Below, one piece after another: positions 1 to 6,101 of a stretch of 8,089 nucleotides of DNA; the stretch's first letter is position 1, and each line of letters opens with the position of its first letter. Location of the stretch: positions 1-8,089 of the forward strand of contig JAFYMQ010000103.1 in the NCBI GenBank assembly GCA_017556565.1. The letters are read 5' to 3'. The stretch is from Clostridia bacterium (lineage in GTDB: Bacteria > Bacillota > Clostridia > Oscillospirales > Butyricicoccaceae). A program made the position numbers and the translations under genes. Under the pieces are notes generated by a model. It was not told the DNA's origin, made no database searches, and worked only from the letters and a program-made list of their open reading frames with translations.

Positions 1-100
1 GCTCGGGAAAGTTCGGGAAAGTTCGGGAAAGTTCGGGGGTTTTCAGGAAAGTTCGGTACTTTTCGGGGGTTTTCGGGATTTCTCGCCCTTTTTCGCGGTT
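1..100. repeat. Degenerate 10-bp tandem array (ten units)
   Basis: Ten consecutive 10-base units share the pattern kTTCGGGrww, and the dinucleotide TC sits at positions 3, 13, 23 and so on to 93 without one slip. Units 2 and 3 are identical (gttcgggaaa); the later ones drift (tttcgggggt, tttcgggatt, tctcgccctt). The periodicity stops at the stop codon of the leftward ABC transporter (99-101) and may continue beyond the left edge. On the leftward transcript this is the 3' untranslated region, C-rich and G-poor in most units. I see no intrinsic hairpin terminator in it, so a Rho-loading role or a curved-DNA role (A runs in helical phase) are both possible but unproven. Confidence 0.85.
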
Positions 101-1736
101 ATTTGACAACTGTGAGCCTGCCGTTTTTCAGCTCAAGCTCGTTTGATGCAACATCCCGCGCCGCGCTCTTGTGGGATATGATGATAACCGTTTTGCCCAG
201 AGTTTTGAGATTTTCCAGCAGGTTTTGCTCGGTCTTGCCGTCCAGCGCCGAGGTAGGCTCGTCAAGCAGCAGCACCGGTGCGCCCGAATATATTGCCCGA
301 GCCACCGCGATGCGCTGAGCCTGACCCTCGCTGAGGGCGCTGCCCTCGCTGCCTATGGGTGTGTCCGCGCCCTGAGGCAGAGCGGACACGAACCCGTCGC
401 AGCAGCTGATACGCAGGGCATCTTCAAGCCTCCGCTCATCCCGCACAGCACCAAAGCACACGTTGTCCGCCACCGAGCCGGAAAAGAGCATATTGCCCTG
501 GGGCACGTAGGCAAACATACCGCGGCTGCCCTCATCCAGTCTGTCGCCGCAGTCGGTCACAATACTGCCCGCGTGGTCATACATACCCATCAGCAGCATA
601 AACAGACTGGTTTTGCCCGCGCCGGTGGCGCCGCTTATCAGGGTGAAGCTGCCTTTTTCTATGGTGGCGCAGGCGTCTTTGAGCACCTCTTCCCTGCCGT
701 AGCTGAAGGTGACGCGGTCTATAATTATGCTGCGCATTTTGTCGTAAATTTCCGATGTGTCCCGATTTTCCGCGAGTTCGGGGTCGGATTCAAGCTGCAT
801 GAGCCGTTCTGCCGAGGAGAGCATGGCATAATATCGGGGCATAATGCCGCTCAGCGAGGCAAAAGGCTGCTGCACCTGCGACACAAGCTGCAGCAGAGCC
901 ATCAGCGTACCAAAGGTCATGGCACTGTCACCGCGGGCAAGCCGAAGGGCACAGTATATCATCACGCCGATGTATGCGGCGCGGAAAAACAGTACGAACC
1001 CCGATGACACGCAGGTGGTGAGGCGGGCTTTTGCCATTCTGGCTTTCAGGTGGGCGGTCTGTCTGAGTTGTGCGCCTGCGGCTACGGTGGACTGTTTTGA
1101 GTAGGCTTTGATTATCGTGGCGCGATCGAGGGCTTCTTTGAAAACCGCACGGGTCTTGTCCTCTGCCTGCTGGGTGTTTTTGTGCAGGCGTTTGATATGG
1201 GGTCTGAGCAGGCGGCTGAGCAAGAACATCAGTCCGCCCATCAGGACAAAAGCTATTATCAGGTATCCGTCAAGCAGCCAGAGCACCCAGAACACGGCAA
1301 TCAGTCGGGTGATCACCGCGGCGGCGGTGGGCAAAATACCGGTCACGCCGTTTGCCACCACGGCTGTGTCCGAAAACAGCCGATTGAGCACCTCGCCCGA
1401 GTGGGTGTCGCGGTCGGCTTGGCTGCGCTTACTCAGCGCTGCCTGCAGCAGGCTGTTTTGCAGCGACATGGAGAGTTTGCCGTTTACGCTCTCGGTCAGC
1501 AAATGTGAGAGAACAAACAGACCGATATGGGCAATCGCCACCAGCACAAGCAGCGCTCCCGCGCCAGAAGCGGCGGTCATACCGCTCTCTATTGCGGTGT
1601 CGATAAAGCTCCGCGACAGGTAGGCAAACGCCACCGCACAGACCGAGAGCAGTCCGTCACAGCCTACAAGCAGCACAATGCTGGCTGCGTGGGGTTTTAT
1701 GCGGTTTTTTACCCAGCCTGCGGCTTTGTTTTTCAC
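99..1736 (-). CDS. Exporter-type ABC transporter, fused permease and ATPase
   Basis: A 545-residue half-transporter with the usual fused order: membrane domain (about residues 15-310), then nucleotide-binding domain (about 335-545). Hydrophobic segments lie near 18-40, 60-80, 130-175 and 245-285. The ATPase is complete: Walker A GATGAGKT at 369-376, Q-loop Gln413, signature LSEGQ at 468-472 (Glu in place of the usual Gly, a common clostridial variant), Walker B VLLLDEP at 488-494 with Glu493, D-loop SALD, and H-loop His522. Two such chains should form a dimer in the cytoplasmic membrane and export a lipid, peptide or drug. The start is GTG at 1734-1736, chosen because a GGAGG lies 8 bases upstream and a good promoter precedes it. 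No peptidase C39 domain is present, so it does not itself process a leader peptide. It diverges from the HprK-like/PqqD operon and may export that system's product, but this is only inferred from position. Confidence 0.93.
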   Translation of the reverse strand: MKNKAAGWVKNRIKPHAASIVLLVGCDGLLSVCAVAFAYLSRSFIDTAIESGMTAASGAGALLVLVAIAHIGLFVLSHLLTESVNGKLSMSLQNSLLQAALSKRSQADRDTHSGEVLNRLFSDTAVVANGVTGILPTAAAVITRLIAVFWVLWLLDGYLIIAFVLMGGLMFLLSRLLRPHIKRLHKNTQQAEDKTRAVFKEALDRATIIKAYSKQSTVAAGAQLRQTAHLKARMAKARLTTCVSSGFVLFFRAAYIGVMIYCALRLARGDSAMTFGTLMALLQLVSQVQQPFASLSGIMPRYYAMLSSAERLMQLESDPELAENRDTSEIYDKMRSIIIDRVTFSYGREEVLKDACATIEKGSFTLISGATGAGKTSLFMLLMGMYDHAGSIVTDCGDRLDEGSRGMFAYVPQGNMLFSGSVADNVCFGAVRDERRLEDALRISCCDGFVSALPQGADTPIGSEGSALSEGQAQRIAVARAIYSGAPVLLLDEPTSALDGKTEQNLLENLKTLGKTVIIISHKSAARDVASNELELKNGRLTVVK

Positions 1737-1744
1737 ACTGACGC

Positions 1745-1749
1745 CCTCC
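1745..1749 (-). promoter_or_regulatory. Ribosome binding site of the ABC transporter
   Basis: On the minus strand this reads GGAGG, 8 bases before a GTG codon (1734-1736). It fixes the GTG as the start; the next in-frame ATG is well inside the first membrane domain. Confidence 0.8.
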
Positions 1750-1774
1750 GTTGCGGATAATTTCTGTACCTTTT

Positions 1775-1803
1775 ATCATATCATAACAGGTGGCATAAGT
1801 CAA
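1775..1803 (-). promoter_or_regulatory. Sigma-A-type promoter of the ABC transporter
   Basis: On the minus strand a -35 box TTGACT (1798-1803) is followed after exactly 17 bases by a -10 box TATGAT (1775-1780), five of six matches to consensus in each. Transcription would start near 1768, giving a leader of about 30 bases. No operator-like palindrome was seen overlapping it. Confidence 0.75.
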
Positions 1804-1849
1804 AAATTGATTTGCCCTCCCCTCTCCCGACCCCTGCGTGCAAAAAATC

Positions 1850-1878
1850 TGTACATCACACATCTGCTATGTTATAAT
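1850..1878 (+). promoter_or_regulatory. Extended -10 promoter of the HprK-like operon
   Basis: A perfect TATAAT (1873-1878) is preceded by TGT (1870-1872), making an extended -10. A weaker -35 (TGTACA, 1850-1855, four of six matches) lies 17 bases upstream. Transcription would start near 1885, about 30 bases before the GTG start. The two divergent promoters are close (-35 boxes about 46 bases apart), so one bound regulator could affect both. Confidence 0.75.
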
Positions 1879-1900
1879 ATATTATGTATAGCTATAGCCA

Positions 1901-1906
1901 AAGGAG
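1901..1906 (+). promoter_or_regulatory. Ribosome binding site deciding the GTG start at 1915
   Basis: AAGGAG lies 8 bases before a GTG at 1915-1917. The reading frame is open further upstream, to an ATG at 1678, but that stretch runs through the promoter and antisense to the ABC transporter, so this site sets the real start. Confidence 0.8.
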
Positions 1907-1914
1907 TTGAGGGC

Positions 1915-2577
1915 GTGATTTTCAAGGTTGCCGACCTGACGGTCGAAGCGCTGGGCGCATGCGACTTTGTGCGTGCCCTTTGCGCCGATTATATATGTAC
2001 AGACCCGCCACGGCTGACTGTTCAGCTGCACCAAACCGATCCCGCCGCGCAGAGCATCGAGCTGCTGCGTCAAATCAACGATCAACTGATCGGGCAGGAC
2101 ACTTTTTTGATGCATTGTTCGGCGCTGGCGCTGGACGGTGAGGGGTATCTGTTTGCCGCACCTTCGGGGACTGGCAAGAGCACCCACGCCGCCATGTGGC
2201 GCAAGGTGTTTAAGCATCGGGTGACCATGATCAACGACGACAAGCCCTTTGTCCGCGTAAGCGACGGTGGGGTGTATGTTTTTGGCTCGCCGTGGAGCGG
2301 CAAGCATAATCTTGCCGCCAACACAAGTGCGCCCGTCAAGGCGCTGTGCTTTTTGAGGCGGGGCGAGCATGATTGCATCACGCGGCTTGAGCCACAGCAG
2401 GCGCTGGACGTGATATTTGACCAGCTGCCCCGATACCAAAACCCCAACCACACCGTCAGACTGCTTGAGCTGGTGGACAGACTGCTGACGACTACTCCCC
2501 TCTATATGCTTGAGTGCACCCCCACCGAAAAGGCGGCGCAGACGGCATATGACGGCATGAATGGAGACAGAATATGA
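1915..2577 (+). CDS. HPr-kinase-like P-loop protein (HprK-related)
   Basis: A 220-residue soluble protein from a GTG start. The hallmark is the HprK-like P-loop: APSGTGKST at 82-90, preceded by a hydrophobic strand and the MHCSALAL segment (66-73) common in this family. INDDKP (106-111) occupies the place of the acidic residues that hold the metal and activate the acceptor hydroxyl, and SPWSGK (125-130) matches a conserved motif of these short proteins. True HprK/P is about 310 residues with an N-terminal regulatory domain and phosphorylates Ser46 of HPr; this one lacks that domain, so HPr is unlikely to be its substrate. Related proteins in lasso-peptide loci phosphorylate a peptide serine, and others pair with PqqD proteins near polysaccharide genes. 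It is first in the operon and overlaps the PqqD gene by ATGA. The family is confident; the substrate is unknown. Confidence 0.85.
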   Translation: MIFKVADLTVEALGACDFVRALCADYICTDPPRLTVQLHQTDPAAQSIELLRQINDQLIGQDTFLMHCSALALDGEGYLFAAPSGTGKSTHAAMWRKVFKHRVTMINDDKPFVRVSDGGVYVFGSPWSGKHNLAANTSAPVKALCFLRRGEHDCITRLEPQQALDVIFDQLPRYQNPNHTVRLLELVDRLLTTTPLYMLECTPTEKAAQTAYDGMNGDRI

Positions 2578-2837
2578 AGATCAAGGACGGATTTATTCTC
2601 CGCACGGTGGCAGGCGCCAATCTGGTGGTTGCCGTGGGCGAGCGAAGCCGCGAGTTTAACCGAATGATGAAGCTCAACGACACCGCCGCATTTTTGTGGC
2701 GGCGGCTTGAAGAGGGCTGCACCGAGGAGCAGCTTGCCACAGCGCTGACGCGGGAGTTTGAGGTCACACCCGAGGTCGCCGCGTGGGACGCGTCGGGGTT
2801 TGTCTTGTCGCTCAGGGAGGCAGGCGTCCTTGACTGA
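2574..2837 (+). CDS. PqqD-family peptide-binding protein
   Basis: An 87-residue protein of the size and layout of PqqD, a winged-helix fold (RiPP recognition element) that binds leader peptides and presents them to modifying enzymes. The N-terminal part (FILRTVAGANLVVAV, 7-21) forms the predicted beta strands. The segment LNDTAAFLWRRLEEG (34-48) is the family's typical core helix with its conserved Asn and Trp/Leu pattern, followed by a second helix, TEEQLATALTREFEV (50-64). The start overlaps the HprK-like stop (ATGA), with GGAG at 2563-2566 as ribosome binding site, so the two are translationally coupled. No PQQ biosynthesis genes are present, so a PQQ role is unlikely. Its partner peptide or protein is not identifiable in the window. 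Confidence 0.87.
   Translation: MKIKDGFILRTVAGANLVVAVGERSREFNRMMKLNDTAAFLWRRLEEGCTEEQLATALTREFEVTPEVAAWDASGFVLSLREAGVLD
2816..2820 (+). promoter_or_regulatory. Ribosome binding site deciding the TTG start at 2830
   Basis: GGAGG sits inside the end of the PqqD gene, 9 bases before TTG at 2830-2832. There is no in-frame ATG between it and residues already inside the conserved region, so this TTG is the best start for the next gene. Confidence 0.7.
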
Positions 2838-3279
2838 GCAGGTACTGTTGCGGGATTTGTATCCCGTTATTGCCGAGGTCATGGCAAGCGGCGGCGAGTT
2901 TACATTCTCTCCGTCGGGCGAAAGTATGCGCCCCATGCTGCTGCCTGAGGATTGCTCGGTGACCATCGCACCGCCCTGCGGCAGGCTGAGCAAATATGAC
3001 CTGCCCCTTTATCGGCTGCCTGACGGGCGATTTGTCCTGCATCGGGTGATCGGCGTGCTGCCCGACGGTTACGTCTGCCGCGGCGACGCAGTTGTGGCAA
3101 AAGAGCGCGGCATACTTGATAGTCAGATCGTGGGCGTGATGGTCAGCTTTGAGCGCCGCGGCAAAAAATACCCGGCAGCATCCCCTATGTACCGACTGTA
3201 TGCACGGGTGTGGACGGCGCTGCCCTTTTTGCGCAGGTTTGTGCTGCTCGGCGACAAACTCAAGAGGAAAATCGGCTGA
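2830..3279 (+). CDS. Small S24/S26 (signal-peptidase-like) protein
   Basis: A 149-residue protein read from a TTG start that overlaps the PqqD gene by 8 bases. It carries the S26 serine box GESMRPML (30-37), with Ser32 as predicted nucleophile, then FVLHRVIG (68-75) and CRGDAVV (83-89), which align with boxes D and E of signal peptidases. His71 stands where bacterial type I enzymes have the general-base Lys, as in the SipW/endoplasmic-reticulum type. There is no N-terminal membrane anchor. Instead the C-terminal 30 residues (from about 119) are hydrophobic and rich in Arg/Lys, perhaps a peripheral membrane helix. Small proteins of this type recur beside PqqD genes in Firmicutes. It could process a peptide bound by the PqqD protein, or could be a non-catalytic relative; the sequence does not decide. 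It is probably not the housekeeping signal peptidase. Confidence 0.82.
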   Translation: MTEQVLLRDLYPVIAEVMASGGEFTFSPSGESMRPMLLPEDCSVTIAPPCGRLSKYDLPLYRLPDGRFVLHRVIGVLPDGYVCRGDAVVAKERGILDSQIVGVMVSFERRGKKYPAASPMYRLYARVWTALPFLRRFVLLGDKLKRKIG

Positions 3280-3327
3280 TTTTTTAACCATGTCAGCCAT
3301 GTATATATCAGATTGTGAGGTCAGAGA

Positions 3328-4041
3328 ATGAAAGAGGTCGAAATATCCCTGCAGGATCTGTATTCGCTGTTTATGCGCAAGCTGCGGTGGATCGCGGTCA
3401 TTACCGCATTGTCCATCGTGGCGGCTACGCTGTTTACGTTGTTTTTTATCACGCCTATGTATACTTCGTCGGTCACTATGCTGGTCACCAGCTACGGCGA
3501 CCGCTCCAATGCAAGCGTCAACTACACTGAGATCGAGGCATCACGCAGCCTTGTCAAGTCCTACTCCAAGCTGATCACCAGCAGCCGCATACTGTCGCAG
3601 GTGGCAAGCGAGCTTGAGAACGAGTTCACCGTTGCCCAGCTGCGTTCTATGATGTCGGTGCAGACCCTCAGCGACACTCAGATCATCGTGGTGGACGTGG
3701 AGACCGCCTCCCCCGAACTGTCGGCAAAGGTGGGCAACGCACTTGCCGACGTGCTGCCCGGTGAGATCGCCAAGATGGAGATCGGCGGCAAGGTAGACAT
3801 CATCGACTATGCATACGTGCCCACCTCTCACTCCTCCCCCAACCTGATGCTCAATCTTGTGATCGCGGCGTTCGTGGGCGCCGGGGCAAGCTTCGCCTTC
3901 TTCTTTATTGCCGAGCGGCTGGACACAACGGTGCGCGAGGAGGAGGATCTGACCGACAACTTCAAGGATATTCCCATACTGGGCACTGTTCCGCCCCTTG
4001 ACCCCAATGCCGAAAGTATGAAGGGAGGCGCAGCCAAATGA
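3328..4041 (+). CDS. CpsC/YveK-type polysaccharide co-polymerase (Wzz domain)
   Basis: A 237-residue membrane protein with the CpsC/CapA/YveK layout: a short cytoplasmic start, first membrane helix at about 21-41, an extracellular helical domain (about 45-170), a second helix at about 172-194, and a cytoplasmic tail. The Pro-containing stretch before helix 2 (PTSHSSPN, 165-172) is typical. Such proteins set chain length of exopolysaccharide or capsule, and their cytoplasmic tail activates a separate CpsD-type tyrosine kinase; that kinase follows directly, overlapping by ATGA. The start ATG has GAGG 7 bases upstream. The 48-base gap before it holds no convincing promoter or terminator, so it is probably read from the promoter at 1850. 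Family assignment is strong; which polysaccharide is controlled cannot be told. Confidence 0.92.
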   Translation: MKEVEISLQDLYSLFMRKLRWIAVITALSIVAATLFTLFFITPMYTSSVTMLVTSYGDRSNASVNYTEIEASRSLVKSYSKLITSSRILSQVASELENEFTVAQLRSMMSVQTLSDTQIIVVDVETASPELSAKVGNALADVLPGEIAKMEIGGKVDIIDYAYVPTSHSSPNLMLNLVIAAFVGAGASFAFFFIAERLDTTVREEEDLTDNFKDIPILGTVPPLDPNAESMKGGAAK

Positions 4042-4853
4042 GCAAAAGATCCCGTCTTGCAAGCTTTTTCAGCCCTGATCCCAAGCCAAAAGTCAACGTA
4101 AAAAGCTCGGCTTTTCACAAAAAAGATCTGCAAAAGCTGCTCAGCGACAAAAGTCCCTTTGGCGTAAAAGAAAGCTACGGCGCTATCCGTACCCAGCTGA
4201 ACTTTGCACGCAAGAGTGAAAAATGCCCCGTGTTCGCGGTCACCAGTATGACCCCGGGCGACGGCAAGACCATCAACTGCATCAATATCGCCATCAGCTT
4301 TGCCAAGCTTAACAAGCGGGTGCTGATTATCGATGCCGATATGCGCAATCCCACCGTACACAAGTTCTTCTCCCTGCACGCGGCCAACGGTCTCAGCGAG
4401 CTGCTGGCAGGTTTTGCAACCGCGGTCAATTTCAAGACCACCAATGTGGACAACCTGACCGTTCTGACCTCGGGCGACACGCCCCCCAACCCTGCCGAAC
4501 TGCTCAACTCGGAGCAGATGGACAAGCTTTTGCGGCTTGTGAGGGAGCATTTTGACTATGTTTTTGTAGATACGCCGCCCGTTTCGCTGGTTACCGATGC
4601 CACCGTTCTGGCGCAAAAGGTCACCGGCTACGTTATCGTGGTGCGCCCCGGCCGCAGCGATCTGGGTGATCTCAAGCGCGGCATCGGCTCGCTTCAGGCG
4701 CTGGGCGCTGCCATCAGCGGATTTGTGTGCAACGATGCCGACGACAGCGTACGCAACAGCCGTCGCGCCTACTACAAGAGCTATTACTACAAGCGGTACG
4801 GCTACAGCTATGAGCAGTATGCCGCCGCCGGTGAAGCACGCGATGATGATTGA
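4038..4853 (+). CDS. CpsD/YwqD-type bacterial tyrosine kinase
   Basis: A 271-residue cytoplasmic BY-kinase. It has the three diagnostic P-loop boxes: Walker A SMTPGDGKT (70-78, Lys77), Walker A' VLIIDADMRNPT (95-106, Asp99 and Asp101) and Walker B FVDTPP (176-181, Asp178). The tail carries a cluster of nine tyrosines between 245 and 261, the autophosphorylation sites in this family. In the N-terminal oligomerisation motif, usually ExxRxxR, this protein reads E45-S-Y-G48-A-I-R51, so the first Arg is replaced by Gly. GGAGG lies 9 bases before the ATG and the start overlaps the CpsC stop (ATGA). With the CpsC protein it should form the active kinase at the membrane; cycling between phosphorylated and unphosphorylated forms controls polymer length and export. 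Confidence 0.94.
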   Translation: MSKRSRLASFFSPDPKPKVNVKSSAFHKKDLQKLLSDKSPFGVKESYGAIRTQLNFARKSEKCPVFAVTSMTPGDGKTINCINIAISFAKLNKRVLIIDADMRNPTVHKFFSLHAANGLSELLAGFATAVNFKTTNVDNLTVLTSGDTPPNPAELLNSEQMDKLLRLVREHFDYVFVDTPPVSLVTDATVLAQKVTGYVIVVRPGRSDLGDLKRGIGSLQALGAAISGFVCNDADDSVRNSRRAYYKSYYYKRYGYSYEQYAAAGEARDDD

Positions 4854-5532
4854 TTTTCATGCCCACGTCCAGCCGGGCGCCGACCATGGCTGCACGGGCA
4901 GCGATATGGCACAGGCTCAGCTGACGCTGGCGCGGGATGCGGGGATGGGCGCTTTGGTGGCGGTGTCACACTACTACCCCATGCGTGACGATTTTGCCGA
5001 CCATCTGCGCCGCCGTGAACGTGCCGCAAGCAAGCTGCAGGCGATAGCTGCGGCAGACGCGAGCCTGCCGCGGGTGTTTTGCGGCAGCGAGGTCACACTT
5101 TGCCCCGGTCTTGACAGACTTGACGGGCTGGAAAATCTGTGTATCAGCCGAACAAATGCCCTGCTTGTGGAAATGCCCTCGGGCAAATGGAGCACCAAGC
5201 TGACCGATACCCTCGAGCGCATCAGGTATGAACGTGGGCTGGATATCCTGCTTGCTCACGCCGAGCGATATGATGCCGCAGACGTTGAGCAGCTGCTCAT
5301 GGGCGGCTACCCCTGCCAGCTGAACTTTGATGCATTTGCCCGAATGTTCGGCACACGCAGACTGCGGACATGGGCGCAAAAAGGCTGGGTACACGCACTG
5401 GGCAGCGACATACACGGAGTGCAGGTGGGATACAAGCATCTGCCAAAAGCGCAAAAGGTGCTCGGCAGGCAGCTGACAGAAGAAATATGGATGCAAAGCG
5501 CCCGCTTGTTAGGTCTTGAGGTGAAAAAATGA
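4846..5532 (+). CDS. CpsB/YwqE-type PHP tyrosine-protein phosphatase
   Basis: A 228-residue metal-dependent phosphatase of the PHP fold, the partner that dephosphorylates CpsD-type kinases. Metal ligands are recognisable in order: HAH (His5, His7), Asp13/His14 in GADHG, His42, Glu82 (GSEV), Glu109, His138 in LLAHAERY, and Asp188/His190 in GSDIHG. Three motifs are slightly off the usual form: DDG is DHG, TPHH is VSHYY and AHPERY is AHAERY. It is a little shorter than the usual 240-255 residues. I chose ATG 4846 because family members begin MIDxHxH; ATG 4843 directly before it and GTG 4831 are alternatives. A GGTGAAG at 4830-4836 may serve as a weak ribosome binding site. The gene overlaps the kinase by 8 bases, so translation is coupled. 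Confidence 0.9.
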   Translation: MIDFHAHVQPGADHGCTGSDMAQAQLTLARDAGMGALVAVSHYYPMRDDFADHLRRRERAASKLQAIAAADASLPRVFCGSEVTLCPGLDRLDGLENLCISRTNALLVEMPSGKWSTKLTDTLERIRYERGLDILLAHAERYDAADVEQLLMGGYPCQLNFDAFARMFGTRRLRTWAQKGWVHALGSDIHGVQVGYKHLPKAQKVLGRQLTEEIWMQSARLLGLEVKK

Positions 5533-5999
5533 GCACAGCTGCAAAATATCTGCTGACATTTTTGACCGCGATGGTGCCCGTCATCGAGCTGCGCGGCGCG
5601 GTGCCGCTGGGCGTGGGTATGGATCTGCCCCTGCTGCCCGTACTGATCGTGGCGGTGGTGGGAAATATGCTGCCCGTGCCCTTTATCGCGCTGTTTATAC
5701 GCAGGATATTTGGGTTTTTGCGGACAAAAAGCCACAAGCTTGACCGAATGGTGTCGAAAATTGAAGAACGCGCCCGAAAAAAGGCGCGCAAAATCAAAAA
5801 ATACGAAACCCTCGGTCTGTTCATACTGGTCGCTATCCCCCTGCCAGGCACGGGCGCATGGACGGGCGCACTGATCGGCTCACTGCTGAATATAAGGCTG
5901 AAATGGCTGTTGCCTGCCATTCTTGCAGGCGTGGTCACCGCAGGCGTGATAATGTGCATTATCTCCTACGGCGCCGGCGCCCTGATCGGTATAGTGTGA
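5529..5999 (+). CDS. Small multi-drug export family membrane protein (COG2426)
   Basis: A 156-residue integral membrane protein matching the Sm_multidrug_ex (COG2426) family. The family signature ELRGAVPLG is at 20-28, and AIPLPGTGAWTGAL is at 102-115. About four hydrophobic segments are visible (near 7-20, 32-58, 92-120, 125-152), with a very basic cytoplasmic stretch between (about 58-92, RARKKARKIKK). Despite the name, the transport function is poorly established and distant similarity to DedA/SNARE-associated proteins makes a lipid-carrier role conceivable. It overlaps the phosphatase by ATGA, with GAGGTG 5 bases upstream, and is the last gene of the operon before a strong terminator. Whether it serves polysaccharide export or is a passenger cannot be told. 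Confidence 0.88.
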   Translation: MSTAAKYLLTFLTAMVPVIELRGAVPLGVGMDLPLLPVLIVAVVGNMLPVPFIALFIRRIFGFLRTKSHKLDRMVSKIEERARKKARKIKKYETLGLFILVAIPLPGTGAWTGALIGSLLNIRLKWLLPAILAGVVTAGVIMCIISYGAGALIGIV

Positions 6000-6000
6000 C

Positions 6001-6010
6001 AGGCGCGCCT
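6001..6010. repeat. 10-bp perfect palindrome after the operon
   Basis: AGGCGCGCCT begins two bases after the last operon gene's stop codon. A small hairpin (TACACC 6014-6019 with GGTGTA 6024-6029) follows it. Neither has a U-tract, so they are not terminators by themselves; they may be remnants of repeats. Confidence 0.5.
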
Positions 6011-6101
6011 CTATACACCTATCGGTGTAGTGTGTATTGCGGGGTTTTACTCCGCACCAAAGCCTCCCTCCGTGATGCTTCCGTATCAAAATAGTAAGCA
6101 A

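Noticed and set aside
1..100. Possible CRISPR array
   Set aside because: Units are 10 bases with no spacers; the pattern is a simple tandem array.
1657..1863. Leftward 68-codon ORF considered as a candidate precursor peptide
   Set aside because: It has no ribosome binding site, contains the ABC promoter and overlaps the ABC transporter in another frame; composition looks random.
1678..1914. In-frame upstream extension of the HprK-like gene to an ATG
   Set aside because: It runs antisense through the ABC transporter start and across both promoters, has no ribosome binding site, and its residues do not resemble the family; GTG 1915 has a well-spaced AAGGAG.
3280..3327. Internal promoter or small peptide gene between the peptidase and CpsC genes
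   Set aside because: Only 48 bases, without a convincing -10/-35 pair, hairpin or coding potential.
3828..4616. Long leftward ORF opposite the CpsC and CpsD genes
   Set aside because: A frame shadow caused by the codon bias of the real genes; its residues match no family and it straddles two confident genes.
4597..4845. Upstream extension of the PHP phosphatase frame
   Set aside because: It overlaps the kinase gene in another frame, is low complexity, and the family begins at the MIDxHxH motif encoded from 4846.
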